From a virus, in IMG/VR virus record IMGVR_UViG_3300046690_000156, positions 1 to 25,897 of that record: a stretch of DNA of 25,897 nt; one strand, given 5' to 3'. The position numbers and the translations under genes were made by a program. Position 1 is the stretch's first letter; the number at the start of each line of letters is the position of its first letter. Of this stretch, positions 1 through 5,212 are shown in pieces. The notes beneath the pieces were generated by a model. The model did no database searches. It worked only from the letters and a program-made list of their open reading frames with translations, and was not told where the DNA came from.

Positions 1-76
1 TCCGGGCTTGCGGGAAGCAACGCACGGGAGATAGCGCAATCGGCGCGTGACCAAGCGCGCTACGCGCCGTCTCGTA

Positions 77-90
77 TGCAGGCGCCTGCA
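77..90. repeat. Perfect 14-bp palindrome
   Basis: TGCAGGCGCCTGCA is a perfect palindrome in the non-coding leader. It could be a dimeric protein site or just GC-rich chance; nothing else supports a function. Confidence 0.3.
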
Positions 91-173
91 ACGGCGCCCG
101 TACCTGACGCGCCCCGGACCACGGGCGCAGGTTGGGCAGGGGTGCACGCGACAGACTGACGCGACGCGCCACG

Positions 174-214
174 GGCGCCCGGCAGACTTCACAGTCTGCC
201 GGGCGCCTTGCGTT
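174..214 (+). terminator. Strong intrinsic terminator-like hairpin
   Basis: A perfect 15-bp GC-rich stem (174-188 with 193-207) closes on the four-base loop TCAC and is followed by TTGCGTT. The tail is short of a classic T-run, as is common in high-GC genomes. It would isolate the downstream small genes from transcription coming from the left. Confidence 0.7.
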
Positions 215-218
215 ATAC

Positions 219-243
219 GCACGGCACGGCACGGCACGGCACC
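219..243 (+). repeat. Tandem GCACG pentamer repeat
   Basis: Four perfect GCACG units plus one GCACC variant lie directly after the terminator. It may be a slippage product or a set of helically phased half-turn sites; no function is known. Confidence 0.6.
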
Positions 244-286
244 GATGGCAGGCCACGGCACAGCGAATCAATGCGCTGTGCTGTGG

Positions 287-302
287 CGTGCCGATCGGCA
301 CG
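287..302. promoter_or_regulatory. Perfect 16-bp palindrome upstream of first gene
   Basis: CGTGCCGATCGGCACG is a perfect palindrome centred about 27 bp before the ATG at 322. Position and symmetry suit an operator for a dimeric regulator controlling the first small-gene unit. No matching -10/-35 pair is obvious beside it, so the operator role is inference. Confidence 0.35.
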
Positions 303-321
303 GGTTAGGGGGTGAGATCCA

Positions 322-498
322 ATGAGACTCACCGTCAAGCAGCGCAATGTCCTGAGTGAGGGCAGGCGCTACCACGCCACGACCGGTGACACCACGCCAT
401 GGTCGCTGAGTGTCTGGCAGATGACCACGACACCGTGCCGCAAGGCAGGCCACGACCACGATTACGACCGCATCGTTGCGGGCATCGTCGTGCGTTGA
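322..498 (+). CDS. Small hypothetical protein (58 aa)
   Basis: The frame opens with ATG preceded by a strong ribosome binding site, AGGGGGTGA, and stops at the edge of the ACC repeat; the TGA shares its last base with the first repeat unit. The product begins MRLTVKQRNVLSEG and is basic overall, with a His/Asp patch (AGHDHDYDRI) near residues 42-51 and one Cys. There is no membrane segment or signal peptide. I do not recognise a family. It is the first of three small genes with nearly the same leader sequence, which argues that it is translated. Small early proteins in this position in actinophages are often host-directed and toxic, but nothing here shows that. The start is the only good one. 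Confidence 0.7.
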   Translation: MRLTVKQRNVLSEGRRYHATTGDTTPWSLSVWQMTTTPCRKAGHDHDYDRIVAGIVVR

Positions 499-553
499 CC
501 ACCACCACCACCACCACCACCACCACCACCACCACCACCACCACCACCACCAC
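498..553 (+). repeat. ACC microsatellite, 18 perfect units
   Basis: Eighteen uninterrupted ACC units (498-551) plus a partial one fill most of the gap between the genes ending at 498 and starting at 574. They begin within the stop codon of the upstream gene. Such a tract is prone to slippage and also creates meaningless long frames (poly-Thr, poly-Trp, poly-Val, poly-Gly). A shorter, degenerate ACC-rich stretch (766-788) sits before the next gene. Confidence 0.95.
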
Positions 554-573
554 AACGGCAGGGGGTGAACAAC

Positions 574-765
574 ATGCAGCAACAACGGCACATCGTCGTT
601 GTGTCCGATTGCCCAACAATCCGGGCACTGTGCTTGTCCTGCGATTGGCAGGGCACCGAACGAACGATGTACTCCAGTGCTCGTGCCGATGGCGAACGCC
701 ACCAAGGGCAGGTCATCTGGCAAGCGCTTGAGATCGCACGTCTCAAGGCGGTGCTCAAGGGCTAG
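574..765 (+). CDS. Small hypothetical protein with CxxC (63 aa)
   Basis: I chose ATG 574 because AGGGGGTGA lies seven to eight bases upstream; an in-frame GTG at 565 lies within that ribosome site and is less likely. The product has an N-terminal beta-like stretch (RHIVVVSDCPTI), a CLSCDW motif near residues 20-25 and a helical C-terminal part ending in ARLKAVLKG. Three cysteines could bind a metal, but a full zinc site is not evident. No family is recognised. The leader GGGGGTGAACAACATG is almost identical to that of the next gene, so the two upstream regions are probably duplicated. Confidence 0.7.
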   Translation: MQQQRHIVVVSDCPTIRALCLSCDWQGTERTMYSSARADGERHQGQVIWQALEIARLKAVLKG

Positions 766-805
766 ACACCGACCACCACCGACCACCGAGAGGGGGTGAA
801 ACAAC

Positions 806-985
806 ATGTTCCGCAGCAAGCGCCACAACCTGCCACAACCGGTGAATCCGTTCACCGCTCACGTCCAGATGTTCGAGCGACTTGAGATCGAACTACTCGC
901 CATCACCGCTGAGGCTGAGTCGATCGCTCAAGCCATCCTGGCGACACCGCTCTACCTGCCCACCCTGACCACCATCAACTGGTGA
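806..985 (+). CDS. Small hypothetical protein (59 aa)
   Basis: ATG 806 follows GAGAGGGGGTGAAACAAC, the same leader type as the two preceding small genes. The product has a basic N-terminus (MFRSKRHNL), a central amphipathic helix rich in Glu, Ala and Leu (about residues 20-44) and a hydrophobic C-terminal end (PLYLPTLTTINW). It is not long or hydrophobic enough to be called membrane-spanning. I do not recognise a family. Its stop codon TGA overlaps a GTG that could start a 30-codon frame, and a copy of the dispersed GGGGGTGTGCT motif begins at the stop. Confidence 0.65.
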   Translation: MFRSKRHNLPQPVNPFTAHVQMFERLEIELLAITAEAESIAQAILATPLYLPTLTTINW

Positions 986-1074
986 GCACACCCCCGAGCC
1001 GATACCGCTCAAGATCAACAGCGACCGGCAAGGGCAAGATCATCATCGAAGATGATCTTGTGCAAACACGTTGA
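982..1074 (+). CDS. Possible 30-aa peptide, translationally coupled
   Basis: GTG 982 overlaps the stop of the preceding gene in a GTGA arrangement, which is the coupling style used elsewhere in this window. The frame encodes 30 residues with MSTPPSRYRSRST at the start and KIIIEDDLVQTR at the end. Against it, the frame contains both the dispersed motif (985-995) and a perfect 10-bp hairpin (1035-1060), so the DNA may be regulatory rather than coding. There is no independent ribosome binding site. Treat it as tentative. Confidence 0.25.
   Translation: MSTPPSRYRSRSTATGKGKIIIEDDLVQTR
985..995 (-). repeat. Dispersed motif copy 1
   Basis: Exact GGGGGTGTGCT on the minus strand, starting in the stop codon of the 806-985 gene and lying at the entry to the non-coding gap. 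Confidence 0.8.
1035..1060 (+). terminator. Perfect 10-bp hairpin after the first small-gene unit
   Basis: CAAGATCATC (1035-1044) pairs perfectly with GATGATCTTG (1051-1060) around a six-base loop. It follows the third small gene, so it may end that transcript, though no T-run follows. Confidence 0.4.
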
Positions 1075-1093
1075 CCAATCGCCGCAGGTCAAC
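1070..1093. promoter_or_regulatory. Spaced inverted repeat GTTGACC/GGTCAAC
   Basis: GTTGACC (1070-1076) and GGTCAAC (1087-1093) are separated by 10 bases, so the half-site centres are about 17 bp apart, an operator-like arrangement. The TTGACC could also serve as a -35 box, but I see no good -10 at the right distance. Confidence 0.3.
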
Positions 1094-1137
1094 GGCACTA
1101 CCCTGGCACCCGATCGAGCCGATTTCTCAAGGTGTGA

Positions 1138-1389
1138 AGTGTCAGTATTTCTTCACTCTTGAGTGACTTCACTGTTGGTGGCCATTGTCCTCGGCATCGG
1201 TGCTGACGTTATTAATGCAGGTCACACTCTCTAATCACCCGTACATACAGATATACACACACACACACAAACGTATATATGTGTGTGGGTGATTAGAGTG
1301 TGTGACCTGCATTTATGACGTGAGCCACACTGTATTTCCTAGTGGCCACCAACAGTGAAGTCACGTAAGAGTGCAGGAAACCTGACACT
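1138..1389 (+). repeat. Long imperfect inverted repeat (103-bp arms)
   Basis: The left arm (1138-1240) and the reverse complement of the right arm (1287-1389) align without any gap, with 80 of 103 positions identical. Perfect blocks include GTGACTTCACTGTTGGTGGC and the inner AATGCAGGTCACAC and CTAATCACCC segments. The 46-base tip (1241-1286) is itself CACA/TGTG-rich and partly self-complementary, so nearly the whole 252 bases could fold into one rod. A poorly matched patch lies at arm positions equivalent to 1186-1201. There is no gene inside. It could be a structured RNA, a cruciform-forming origin element or a small non-autonomous mobile element. Confidence 0.9.
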
Positions 1390-1400
1390 CTACGTGTGGA

Positions 1401-1424
1401 AACTGGGAGCGAAACCGGGAGCGA
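1401..1424 (+). repeat. Tandem 12-bp repeat pair
   Basis: AACTGGGAGCGA is followed directly by AACCGGGAGCGA, identical at 11 of 12 positions. The pair is directly right of the long hairpin and looks like iterons or paired protein sites. Confidence 0.6.
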
Positions 1425-1479
1425 AAACTCACAAACCGGACTTATCGGGAGGTTGTAACGAGAGCAAGACGTTATAGCT

Positions 1480-1512
1480 GTGAGTTTCCTGTGAGTTTCC
1501 TGTGAGTTTCCT
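1480..1512 (+). repeat. Three tandem 11-bp repeats
   Basis: GTGAGTTTCCT occurs three times in perfect tandem array (1480-1490, 1491-1501, 1502-1512), ending just before the ribosome binding site GAAGGGAGG of the 1530 gene. The period is one helical turn, so a protein would see all copies on one face. The inverse sequence AAACTCAC occurs once at 1425-1432. Confidence 0.85.
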
Positions 1513-1529
1513 GTGAAGGGAGGCATTCG

Positions 1530-1619
1530 ATGTTGATCTTGATGGGCTGGGTCGTGCCGTGGGGATTCATCCTCACAGTGGGAGCGCTCGTCCTGATCGC
1601 CGGGACGATCAACCGGTGA
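1530..1619 (+). CDS. Small single-span membrane peptide (29 aa)
   Basis: ATG 1530 lies seven bases after a strong GAAGGGAGG ribosome site. The 29-residue product is almost wholly hydrophobic (WVVPWGFILTVGALVLIAGT across residues 7-26) and ends NR, so it would form one membrane span. Small membrane peptides are common in phage early regions and can affect host membranes or superinfection, but no specific function can be assigned. It is flanked by the iteron-like repeats on the left and a perfect hairpin on the right, so it may have its own short transcript. Confidence 0.65.
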   Translation: MLILMGWVVPWGFILTVGALVLIAGTINR

Positions 1620-1620
1620 G

Positions 1621-1646
1621 ACAACGGATCTCACGAGATCCGTTGT
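1621..1646 (+). terminator. Perfect 12-bp inverted repeat
   Basis: ACAACGGATCTC (1621-1632) is the exact complement of GAGATCCGTTGT (1635-1646) with only two bases between, and it begins two bases after the membrane peptide stop. It may end transcription, although no T-run follows, or it may be an operator for the long operon that begins at 1694. Confidence 0.45.
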
Positions 1647-1693
1647 GACACAAGCGAGGCAACGAAACGTCAAGGGAAGGGAGGTGAATCACC

Positions 1694-2008
1694 ATGAGAA
1701 CACCGCTGGAGGATCTGTTCGATTCGCTCATTAGCCAAGGTTGGGCGGACGCGCAGGGAGGCGACGTAGCAAGCCCCGCAGGGCATTACGCGCTGTTCAT
1801 CAACCGGAGGCGGGAGCGGGACCAGATCCTGCTGACCTCCGACATTCCGGAGGCTCAAGAGCTGGACCCGTCCGAGTACCTGGGAGCGTTCCTCGTCGTC
1901 ACGGACGACCAAGGGTTCCTCTGGATCAACAAGTTCAAGCATCCGGAGCAGGCGCGGAAAGCCTTCCACGCCAAGGAGATCGAGTACCAGAACTGGGAGG
2001 AAGCATGA
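1694..2008 (+). CDS. Hypothetical protein, first gene of the long operon (104 aa)
   Basis: ATG 1694 follows a good GGGAGGTGA ribosome site. The soluble product has an N-terminal helix (PLEDLFDSLISQGW), a central segment with NRRRERDQILLTSD and a C-terminal helix rich in Lys/Glu. There are no cysteines, signal peptide or membrane spans. I do not recognise a family. It opens a string of genes that run to 13800 with mostly 4-base or 1-base start/stop overlaps. Its stop overlaps the next ATG (ATGA at 2005). Confidence 0.85.
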   Translation: MRTPLEDLFDSLISQGWADAQGGDVASPAGHYALFINRRRERDQILLTSDIPEAQELDPSEYLGAFLVVTDDQGFLWINKFKHPEQARKAFHAKEIEYQNWEEA

Positions 2009-2868
2009 CCACAACGCTGTACTGGATCGACGCCGAGAGGGGAGGTGACTCACGGCTGAGCTGGAGCGACCTGCGCCGCTGGAAGCGCTACGAGGACGAC
2101 ATTCCAGTGCTCCTCCCGCCTTTCATGTCCTACGGGGACTACGACAATTCGGGAGTGGAGGAGCGCTCGAACGTGCGCCGAGTGCGGGAGGACTTCCCGG
2201 ACACGCCGGAGCAGGACAGTGTCTGGCGAGACCTGTACGGGGACTTCGGTTCTCGGGGACTCGTGCTGATGCTCCCGCCGTACATCCCCCGCTGGATGGG
2301 ACTCGTTGCGGGACAACGGGTTCACCGAAACCCCGCGCTGTCACAGCGCTTTCCGTCCGGGTTCTCGGAGGTGGAGAACGAAGTCTGGGGGGAGCACATC
2401 TCAGACTTCCTGATCGCCAGGATGTGGAGCCGGAACAGTCACAACCTCCCGAGCGACCAGTGGGACAACGCCGCCAGTGTCCTGGAGACCCTGGCGGAGC
2501 ACATCGCCTACGACGAGGACGACACCTACCAGATGCAGCAGGAGATGGTCGAGGAGGCCTGGACCGATTGGGGCTGGGACGACTTCAAGCGGGATCTCAC
2601 ACGGGAGCCACCGCTCCACTGGACCGACAACCTCCTGGAGTGCCTGGAGACCGTCCTGGACGCTCAGGACGCCGGGGGTGTGCTCGCGTGGCTCATGGAG
2701 CCGGGAGACCTTGACCACGGCGTCGAGGGAGGCGGGAACGTCTACTTCCGCTGGGAGACCCGACTGACCGAGGTCTGGGAGCAGTTCGAGGACCACGGCA
2801 CCCTGCCGTGGGACAACGCCGACAAGCCGGACACGACAGATCCGGCCCAATACCAACTGGAGGTCTGA
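2005..2868 (+). CDS. Hypothetical acidic, Trp-rich protein (287 aa)
   Basis: Translation starts at the ATG overlapping the preceding stop (ATGA), with GGGAGG just upstream, rather than at earlier in-frame starts that run back inside the 1694 gene. The 287-residue product is strongly acidic and rich in Trp, with repeated WxxD/E clusters (TDWGWDDFKRDL; WEQFEDHGTLPWDNADK). No signal peptide, membrane span or catalytic motif is visible. Highly acidic phage early proteins sometimes mimic DNA or bind host enzymes, but that is speculation. The segment encoding DDFKRDL is a 23-base exact repeat of one in the 5212 gene. The dispersed motif copy at 2674 lies inside the frame. Confidence 0.85.
   Translation: MTTTLYWIDAERGGDSRLSWSDLRRWKRYEDDIPVLLPPFMSYGDYDNSGVEERSNVRRVREDFPDTPEQDSVWRDLYGDFGSRGLVLMLPPYIPRWMGLVAGQRVHRNPALSQRFPSGFSEVENEVWGEHISDFLIARMWSRNSHNLPSDQWDNAASVLETLAEHIAYDEDDTYQMQQEMVEEAWTDWGWDDFKRDLTREPPLHWTDNLLECLETVLDAQDAGGVLAWLMEPGDLDHGVEGGGNVYFRWETRLTEVWEQFEDHGTLPWDNADKPDTTDPAQYQLEV
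2577..2599 (+). repeat. 23-bp exact direct repeat, copy A
   Basis: This stretch is identical to 5349-5371 and is read in the same frame in both genes, encoding a DDFKRDL segment. See the 5349 entry for the partner. Confidence 0.85.
2674..2684 (+). repeat. Dispersed motif copy 2
   Basis: Exact GGGGGTGTGCT inside the 2005-2868 gene, read there as codons for Gly-Gly-Val-Leu. Confidence 0.8.
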
Positions 2869-2871
2869 GTC

Positions 2872-3111
2872 ATGGCAGTTGAGCACCACGAGGGCGGGAC
2901 GACGATCACCGGGGGCGACATCGAGCGCCTGCGCCTGGTCGCGCTGCGGGGACGCCTGCGGCTGGAGGTCGCCGGGCTGCGGTTCAACGGGAGGCCGAGC
3001 GCCGTGATCATCCGGGAGGCGACGGGCCTGACCACGAGGAACAAGGCCAAGCTGCTGCTGGAGTTCGACCAGTGGCTGGACGACAACGGGATCAGGAAGG
3101 CGGGAGCATGA
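2872..3111 (+). CDS. Small hypothetical protein (79 aa)
   Basis: ATG 2872 lies three bases after the preceding stop, with GGAGG at the end of that gene serving as ribosome site. The product is basic in the middle (ERLRLVALRGRLRLEVAGLR) and predicted helical at its C-terminal end (KAKLLLEFDQWLDDNG). It contains no cysteine and no membrane span. The arrangement of Arg-rich helix and LTTRNKAKLLLEF could suit nucleic-acid binding, but no family is recognised. Its stop overlaps the next ATG (ATGA at 3108). Confidence 0.75.
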   Translation: MAVEHHEGGTTITGGDIERLRLVALRGRLRLEVAGLRFNGRPSAVIIREATGLTTRNKAKLLLEFDQWLDDNGIRKAGA

Positions 3112-3392
3112 ACAGCCTGTACCAGAACGCCGAGCAGCGTCACCGGGACGCCATGCAGGAGCCGCGCGGGGACGAGACGCCGATCGTGGATCTCCTCCAC
3201 GCGCTGGACGAGCTGGTCCCGAGGTACGCCGACGACTTCGTGTTGCGGGAGCCGGTGGCGCAGATCCTGAACGCCACCCTGGCGCTGCTGAACGGTCCGA
3301 TCGGCCGCCTGGACGGGGGCATGGTCTGGGACGTGGTCGAGAGGTTCGCGCACACCATGCACTACAACCTGGACGTGGAGGAGTTCGAGTGA
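3108..3392 (+). CDS. Hypothetical helical protein (94 aa)
   Basis: The start is the ATG of ATGA at 3108, preceded by GCGGGAGC. The 94-residue acidic product appears all-helical, with segments PIVDLLHALDELVPRYADDF and PVAQILNATLALLNGPIG. There is no cysteine, signal sequence or membrane span. I do not recognise a family. Its last codons and stop overlap the GTG of the next gene (GTGA at 3389), so the two are likely translated in concert. Confidence 0.75.
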   Translation: MNSLYQNAEQRHRDAMQEPRGDETPIVDLLHALDELVPRYADDFVLREPVAQILNATLALLNGPIGRLDGGMVWDVVERFAHTMHYNLDVEEFE

Positions 3393-3802
3393 AGATCAAG
3401 ACGACAACCTGCGAGGTGTGCGGGACGGAGCACATCGTCGGTGAGGACTGCCCGAACTACGGGTTCGGGGAGAAGCACCGGGAGGACTACCGCAACTTCG
3501 AGGAGCGGGAGATTGACGACGTGCTCCGGTGGTGCCAGGACGGCAGGGGGGACACGTTCCGCCTGGTGATCAGCACCGAGGCGGGACGCACCAAGCACCT
3601 GACCCTGACGCGGGAGCAGGTGCGGGTGATCCGGGGGATCTTCGCGGAGGGCTGGATGTGCTGCGAGCACACCATCCACGACGTGAGCCAGTGCGGGGAC
3701 ACACCCGCAGGTCTGAGCCGGGACGGCTACATCCTGTGTCGCCGTCACCTGGACGACTACAACGCGCTGGACAAGCTGGCGCGGGAGACGGAGGAGGAGT
3801 GA
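3389..3802 (+). CDS. Cys-rich probable zinc-binding protein (137 aa)
   Basis: Translation starts at GTG 3389, overlapping the preceding stop. The product has an N-terminal CEVCGTEH...C ribbon (residues about 8-23) and a second cluster CCEHTIHDVSQC with a later CRRH (about residues 91-119), which together suggest one or two structural zinc sites. Between them is a charged region containing FRLVISTEAGRTKHLTL. Such small zinc-ribbon proteins are frequent in actinophage early operons; their partners are mostly unknown. The stop overlaps the next GTG. Confidence 0.8.
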   Translation: MKIKTTTCEVCGTEHIVGEDCPNYGFGEKHREDYRNFEEREIDDVLRWCQDGRGDTFRLVISTEAGRTKHLTLTREQVRVIRGIFAEGWMCCEHTIHDVSQCGDTPAGLSRDGYILCRRHLDDYNALDKLARETEEE

Positions 3803-3930
3803 ACGAGTACGCGGTGAAGGTCATCTACGTGACCGAGGCCGAGTCCGAGCAGGACGCCATCGACCAGTTCCGGGAGTGGATCGCTGATCCGCACGTCGAA
3901 CTGGAAGCAACCGAACTGGAGGAGGAATGA
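3799..3930 (+). CDS. Very small acidic protein (43 aa)
   Basis: GTG 3799 overlaps the preceding stop (GTGA), and the end overlaps the next ATG (ATGA at 3927), so a 43-codon gene fits exactly between its neighbours; GGAGGAG lies immediately upstream. The product starts MNEYAVKVIYVTEAES and resembles a single beta-strand plus helix, with an acidic tail (LEATELEEE). The pattern KVIYVTEAESEQDAIDQFREW resembles the short ferredoxin-like strand-helix proteins seen in many phages. No function is assigned. Confidence 0.7.
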   Translation: MNEYAVKVIYVTEAESEQDAIDQFREWIADPHVELEATELEEE

Positions 3931-4784
3931 CAGCAGCAACACGGACCAGACGCCGGAGCCAAGCGCCTGGGACGGACAGCACACCCCCGGTGGAGATGCC
4001 GGAGTGGAGCCAGATCCTGGAGAAGGCGCTGACCACCCCTGGCAGCATCGGGAAGCAATACTCGCGCTTCTACCGGTACTCGCTGGGCAACACGGTGTGG
4101 CTCATGTTCCAGATGGAGCCGGAGCCGGTGGCCACGTACGAGCGCTGGAAGGCGATGGGACGGCAGGTCAAGCTGGGAAGCAAGGCCAAGTACATCCTCC
4201 GGCCGATCATGGTCAAGGACCGGGACGGAGCCACGGACGCCAACGGGGAGCCGAAGAAGTTCCGGCTGTTCAAGCCGAGCAAGTGCATCTTCGGACTGTC
4301 CGAGACGGACGGGCCACCCCTTCCGGATCAACCGGAGCAGGTGGAGGACTGGAACCTGGGATCGGCCCGAGCAGCACTGGGTGTCCGACTGGTGGAGTTT
4401 GATTCCACGGACGGGAACGTGCAGGGCTGGTCGAGCATGAGGAACGGGGAGCCGGTCTACGCGGTGAACCCGATCGCGGAGCACCCGCTCAAGACGGCGC
4501 TGCACGAGCTGGGACACATCATGTGCGGCCACTTCGAGGAAGGGGAGCGGTCAAGCCACGCGGGAGTGGCGGAGTTCCAAGCCGAGGCCACGGCGTTGCT
4601 CGTGGCGAAGGAGTTGGGGGTGTGCTCGGAGCAGCAGGAGGCCGAGTCACGGGGCTATATCCAGCACCACCTCCAGACCAGTAAGCCGACCGAATCCGAT
4701 ATTCGGAAGGTGTTCACCGCAGCAGACAAGATCCTCAAGGCCGGACGGCCGGAGGACACCACAGAACAGGAGCCACAGTCATGA
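3927..4784 (+). CDS. ArdC-like antirestriction protein with zinc-peptidase domain
   Basis: The N-terminal half (residues about 25-140) matches the ArdC-type ssDNA-binding domain: a helix pair with RYSLGNTVWLMFQ, followed by a basic segment (ERWKAMGRQVKLGSKAKYI). The C-terminal half carries a zincin motif, TALHELGHIMCGH at about residue 190, with a probable third ligand Glu in VAEFQAEATALLVAKEL about 22 residues later. ArdC proteins bind incoming single-stranded DNA and protect it from host restriction; the peptidase role is not settled. At 285 aa the length is normal for the family. ATG 3927 is coupled to the preceding gene. Its position early in the operon fits a protein made soon after DNA entry. 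Motif copies lie at 3978 and 4616. Confidence 0.85.
   Translation: MTAATRTRRRSQAPGTDSTPPVEMPEWSQILEKALTTPGSIGKQYSRFYRYSLGNTVWLMFQMEPEPVATYERWKAMGRQVKLGSKAKYILRPIMVKDRDGATDANGEPKKFRLFKPSKCIFGLSETDGPPLPDQPEQVEDWNLGSARAALGVRLVEFDSTDGNVQGWSSMRNGEPVYAVNPIAEHPLKTALHELGHIMCGHFEEGERSSHAGVAEFQAEATALLVAKELGVCSEQQEAESRGYIQHHLQTSKPTESDIRKVFTAADKILKAGRPEDTTEQEPQS
3978..3988 (-). repeat. Dispersed motif copy 3
   Basis: Exact copy on the minus strand, about 50 bases inside the ArdC-like gene, read on the plus strand as Ser-Thr-Pro-Pro. Confidence 0.8.
4616..4626 (+). repeat. Dispersed motif copy 4
   Basis: Exact copy on the plus strand near the end of the ArdC-like gene, read as Gly-Val-Cys-Ser, a different frame from copy 2. 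Confidence 0.8.
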
Positions 4785-5212
4785 GCATCACCACCGAGAT
4801 CGAGGAGCTGACCGCCACGAGGTTCACGGCGGAGCACCTGGCCAAGCGGTTCGGGAGCATCACCGAGCTGCCCGCCGAGAAGCAGCACGGCGAGGAGGTG
4901 TTCTGCATCAACATGGACAACCTCCCGGCCGCGTTCTGGGGGAAGGCGGGAGACTTCATCGCCGCCGTCGAGAAGGCCGGGATGCTGACCGGCAAGGAGT
5001 ACGGCGGGCACAAGGCGTGGCTGCCGCTGACGCCGGAGCAGAAGGCGCACCGTCTGGACGAGGCCAACCACGAGTGGGACAAGAAGGCGGACAAGTACGA
5101 CGCCGCCCTCGTGACCCGGACCCGTCCGGGTGACTGGAGCGACCGGTACGCCATCGAGTCCTACTGCAACCGGCGCGGCCTGTCGTTCCCGTGGGACGGG
5201 GAGGACAACTGA
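4781..5212 (+). CDS. Hypothetical protein (143 aa)
   Basis: ATG 4781 overlaps the preceding stop and follows GAACAGGAGCCA, the recurrent start-associated sequence. The product begins MSITTEIEELTATRFTAEHL and contains a central segment PAAFWGKAGDFIAAVEKAGML and a Lys/Asp-rich helix around HEWDKKADKYDAAL. There are two cysteines but no zinc pattern, and no signal or membrane segment. The stop shares a base with the next ATG (TGATG). No family is recognised; coupling to the ArdC-like gene suggests joint early expression. Confidence 0.8.
   Translation: MSITTEIEELTATRFTAEHLAKRFGSITELPAEKQHGEEVFCINMDNLPAAFWGKAGDFIAAVEKAGMLTGKEYGGHKAWLPLTPEQKAHRLDEANHEWDKKADKYDAALVTRTRPGDWSDRYAIESYCNRRGLSFPWDGEDN

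Larger units (their letters stand above)
1..321. other. GC-rich non-coding leader before the first gene
   Basis: I see no convincing gene here. An open frame at 47-325 exists, but it has no ribosome binding site, is an Arg-rich low-complexity product and runs through a strong hairpin. The stretch instead holds a 14-bp palindrome (77-90), a terminator (174-214), a pentamer repeat (219-243) and a 16-bp palindrome (287-302) just before the first gene. This density of secondary structure suits a control region or a region near a genome end. The start of the window may cut into a larger element that cannot be judged. Confidence 0.5.
986..1529. other. Largely non-coding control region
   Basis: Apart from the doubtful 30-codon frame at its left end, this 544-base gap carries no gene. 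In order it holds a 10-bp hairpin (1035-1060), a spaced 7-bp inverted repeat (1070-1093), the long inverted repeat (1138-1389), a 12-bp tandem pair (1401-1424) and three 11-bp tandem units (1480-1512). It is AT-richer than the surrounding genes, notably the TATA/CACA-rich tip at 1241-1286. Candidate roles are a replication origin, a structured RNA leader or a multi-site regulatory region. A weak promoter-like pair, TTGTAA (1453) and TTATAG (1472), has a spacer that is too short. Confidence 0.6.

Noticed and set aside
25-110. tRNA-like stretch with GATAGCGCAATCGG
   Set aside because: It resembles a D-arm, but no acceptor stem, anticodon arm or T-loop can be paired around it.
47-325. Open frame of 92 codons in the leader
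   Set aside because: No ribosome site, biased low-complexity product, and it runs through a perfect 15-bp terminator hairpin and pentamer repeats.
498-553. CRISPR-like or VNTR repeat array
   Set aside because: It is a simple trinucleotide tract with no spacers; no cas genes besides a Cas4-like phage exonuclease are present.
268-855. Minus-strand and alternative frames across the ACC repeat
   Set aside because: They consist largely of poly-Trp, poly-Val, poly-Gly or poly-Thr created by the microsatellite; the plus-strand small genes with good ribosome sites explain the region.
2401-3435. Long minus-strand frames opposite the early operon (also near 19502-20704 and 6520-7446)
   Set aside because: Shadows of coding frames in high-GC DNA; no ribosome sites or domains, and the plus-strand genes are coupled end to end.
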